From Clostridia bacterium (GTDB lineage Bacteria; Bacillota; Clostridia; TANB77; CAG-508), in the NCBI GenBank assembly GCA_022790685.1, contig JAAVXQ010000135.1, positions 1 to 5,182 on the forward strand: a stretch of DNA of 5,182 bases, written 5' to 3'. The notes below the pieces were generated by a model, which saw only the letters and a list, made by a program, of their open reading frames with translations, was not told the origin of the DNA and did not search any database. The position numbers were made by a program, and so were the translations under genes. Below are positions 5,037 to 5,182 of the stretch, piece after piece (the stretch's first letter is position 1; each line of letters begins with the position of its first letter).

Positions 5037-5182
5037 ATGAAAAGTATTGGTAGTATAAGTATATATGGATTGATTTTTGGCATGATAGGAACTACTTTAG
5101 GAGGCATCTTAGGAGCTCTGCTAAATGTAAAATCAAATAAATTAATAAGCTTTATTTTAGAATTCGCAGCTGGTCTTATGAC
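5037..5182 (+). CDS. ZIP-family metal transporter, N-terminal part (runs off window)
   Basis: Only the first 48 codons are present, from ATG to the right edge. The start of the protein is MKSIGSISIYGLIFGMIGTT. A Gly-rich first membrane helix (about 9-30, with GTTLGGILGALLN) is followed by a short basic loop (VKSNK), and a second helix begins near residue 36 (LISFILEFAAGLMT). The GTxLGG...NKxLSFILxFAAGLMT pattern is what I recall for the first two helices of clostridial ZIP (ZupT/GufA-like) transporters, which import zinc or other divalent metals across the cytoplasmic membrane. The metal-binding helices 4 and 5 lie outside the window, so substrate cannot be judged. The preceding inverted repeat could regulate it; no known metal-regulator box was recognised. 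The N-terminus is strongly family-like, but the assignment rests on a short fragment. Confidence 0.75.
   Translation, partial: MKSIGSISIYGLIFGMIGTTLGGILGALLNVKSNKLISFILEFAAGLM

Overview
This is a very AT-rich window with strong AGGAG-type ribosome binding sites, consensus sigma-A-type promoters and intrinsic terminators. Together with a Gram-positive-type PcrA helicase, this points to a low-GC Firmicute, most likely a Clostridia-class (gut-type Clostridium-like) chromosome. The standard genetic code fits. I see no mobile element, CRISPR array, tRNA or rRNA.

Layout. (1) Positions 1-908, minus strand: the N-terminal 302 codons of a large single-pass membrane/surface protein that runs off the left edge. 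It has a Lys-rich N-terminus, one membrane segment, and extracellular beta-rich domains with an EF-hand-like DxNxDG loop. (2) Positions 909-1283: non-coding, holding the leader of that gene with an 11-bp inverted repeat, a weak promoter candidate, and the terminator of the next gene. (3) Positions 1284-3584, minus: a complete pcrA (UvrD/Rep-family DNA helicase). (4) Positions 3658-4113, minus: a low-molecular-weight protein phosphatase close in sequence to YwlE, but carrying Ile where YwlE has its phosphoarginine-specifying Thr. (5) Positions 4114-4311: a divergent promoter region. (6) Positions 4312-4902, plus: an unrecognised four-helix membrane protein that starts at TTG and is followed by a clear terminator. 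(7) Positions 4903-5036: an intergenic region with a 16-bp perfect inverted repeat. (8) Positions 5037-5182, plus: the first 48 codons of a ZIP-family metal transporter that runs off the right edge.

The phosphatase and pcrA are in the same direction, and each has its own textbook TTGACA-17-TATAAT promoter. They are therefore probably separately and strongly transcribed rather than a strict operon, although no terminator separates them. The genes do not form an obvious joint pathway; this looks like ordinary chromosomal backbone next to a surface-protein gene. The most useful observations are the predicted specificity switch in the phosphatase, the unusual inverted repeats ahead of the surface-protein and ZIP genes, the non-ATG start, and the start-codon corrections. 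I did not find evidence of a novel multi-gene system.
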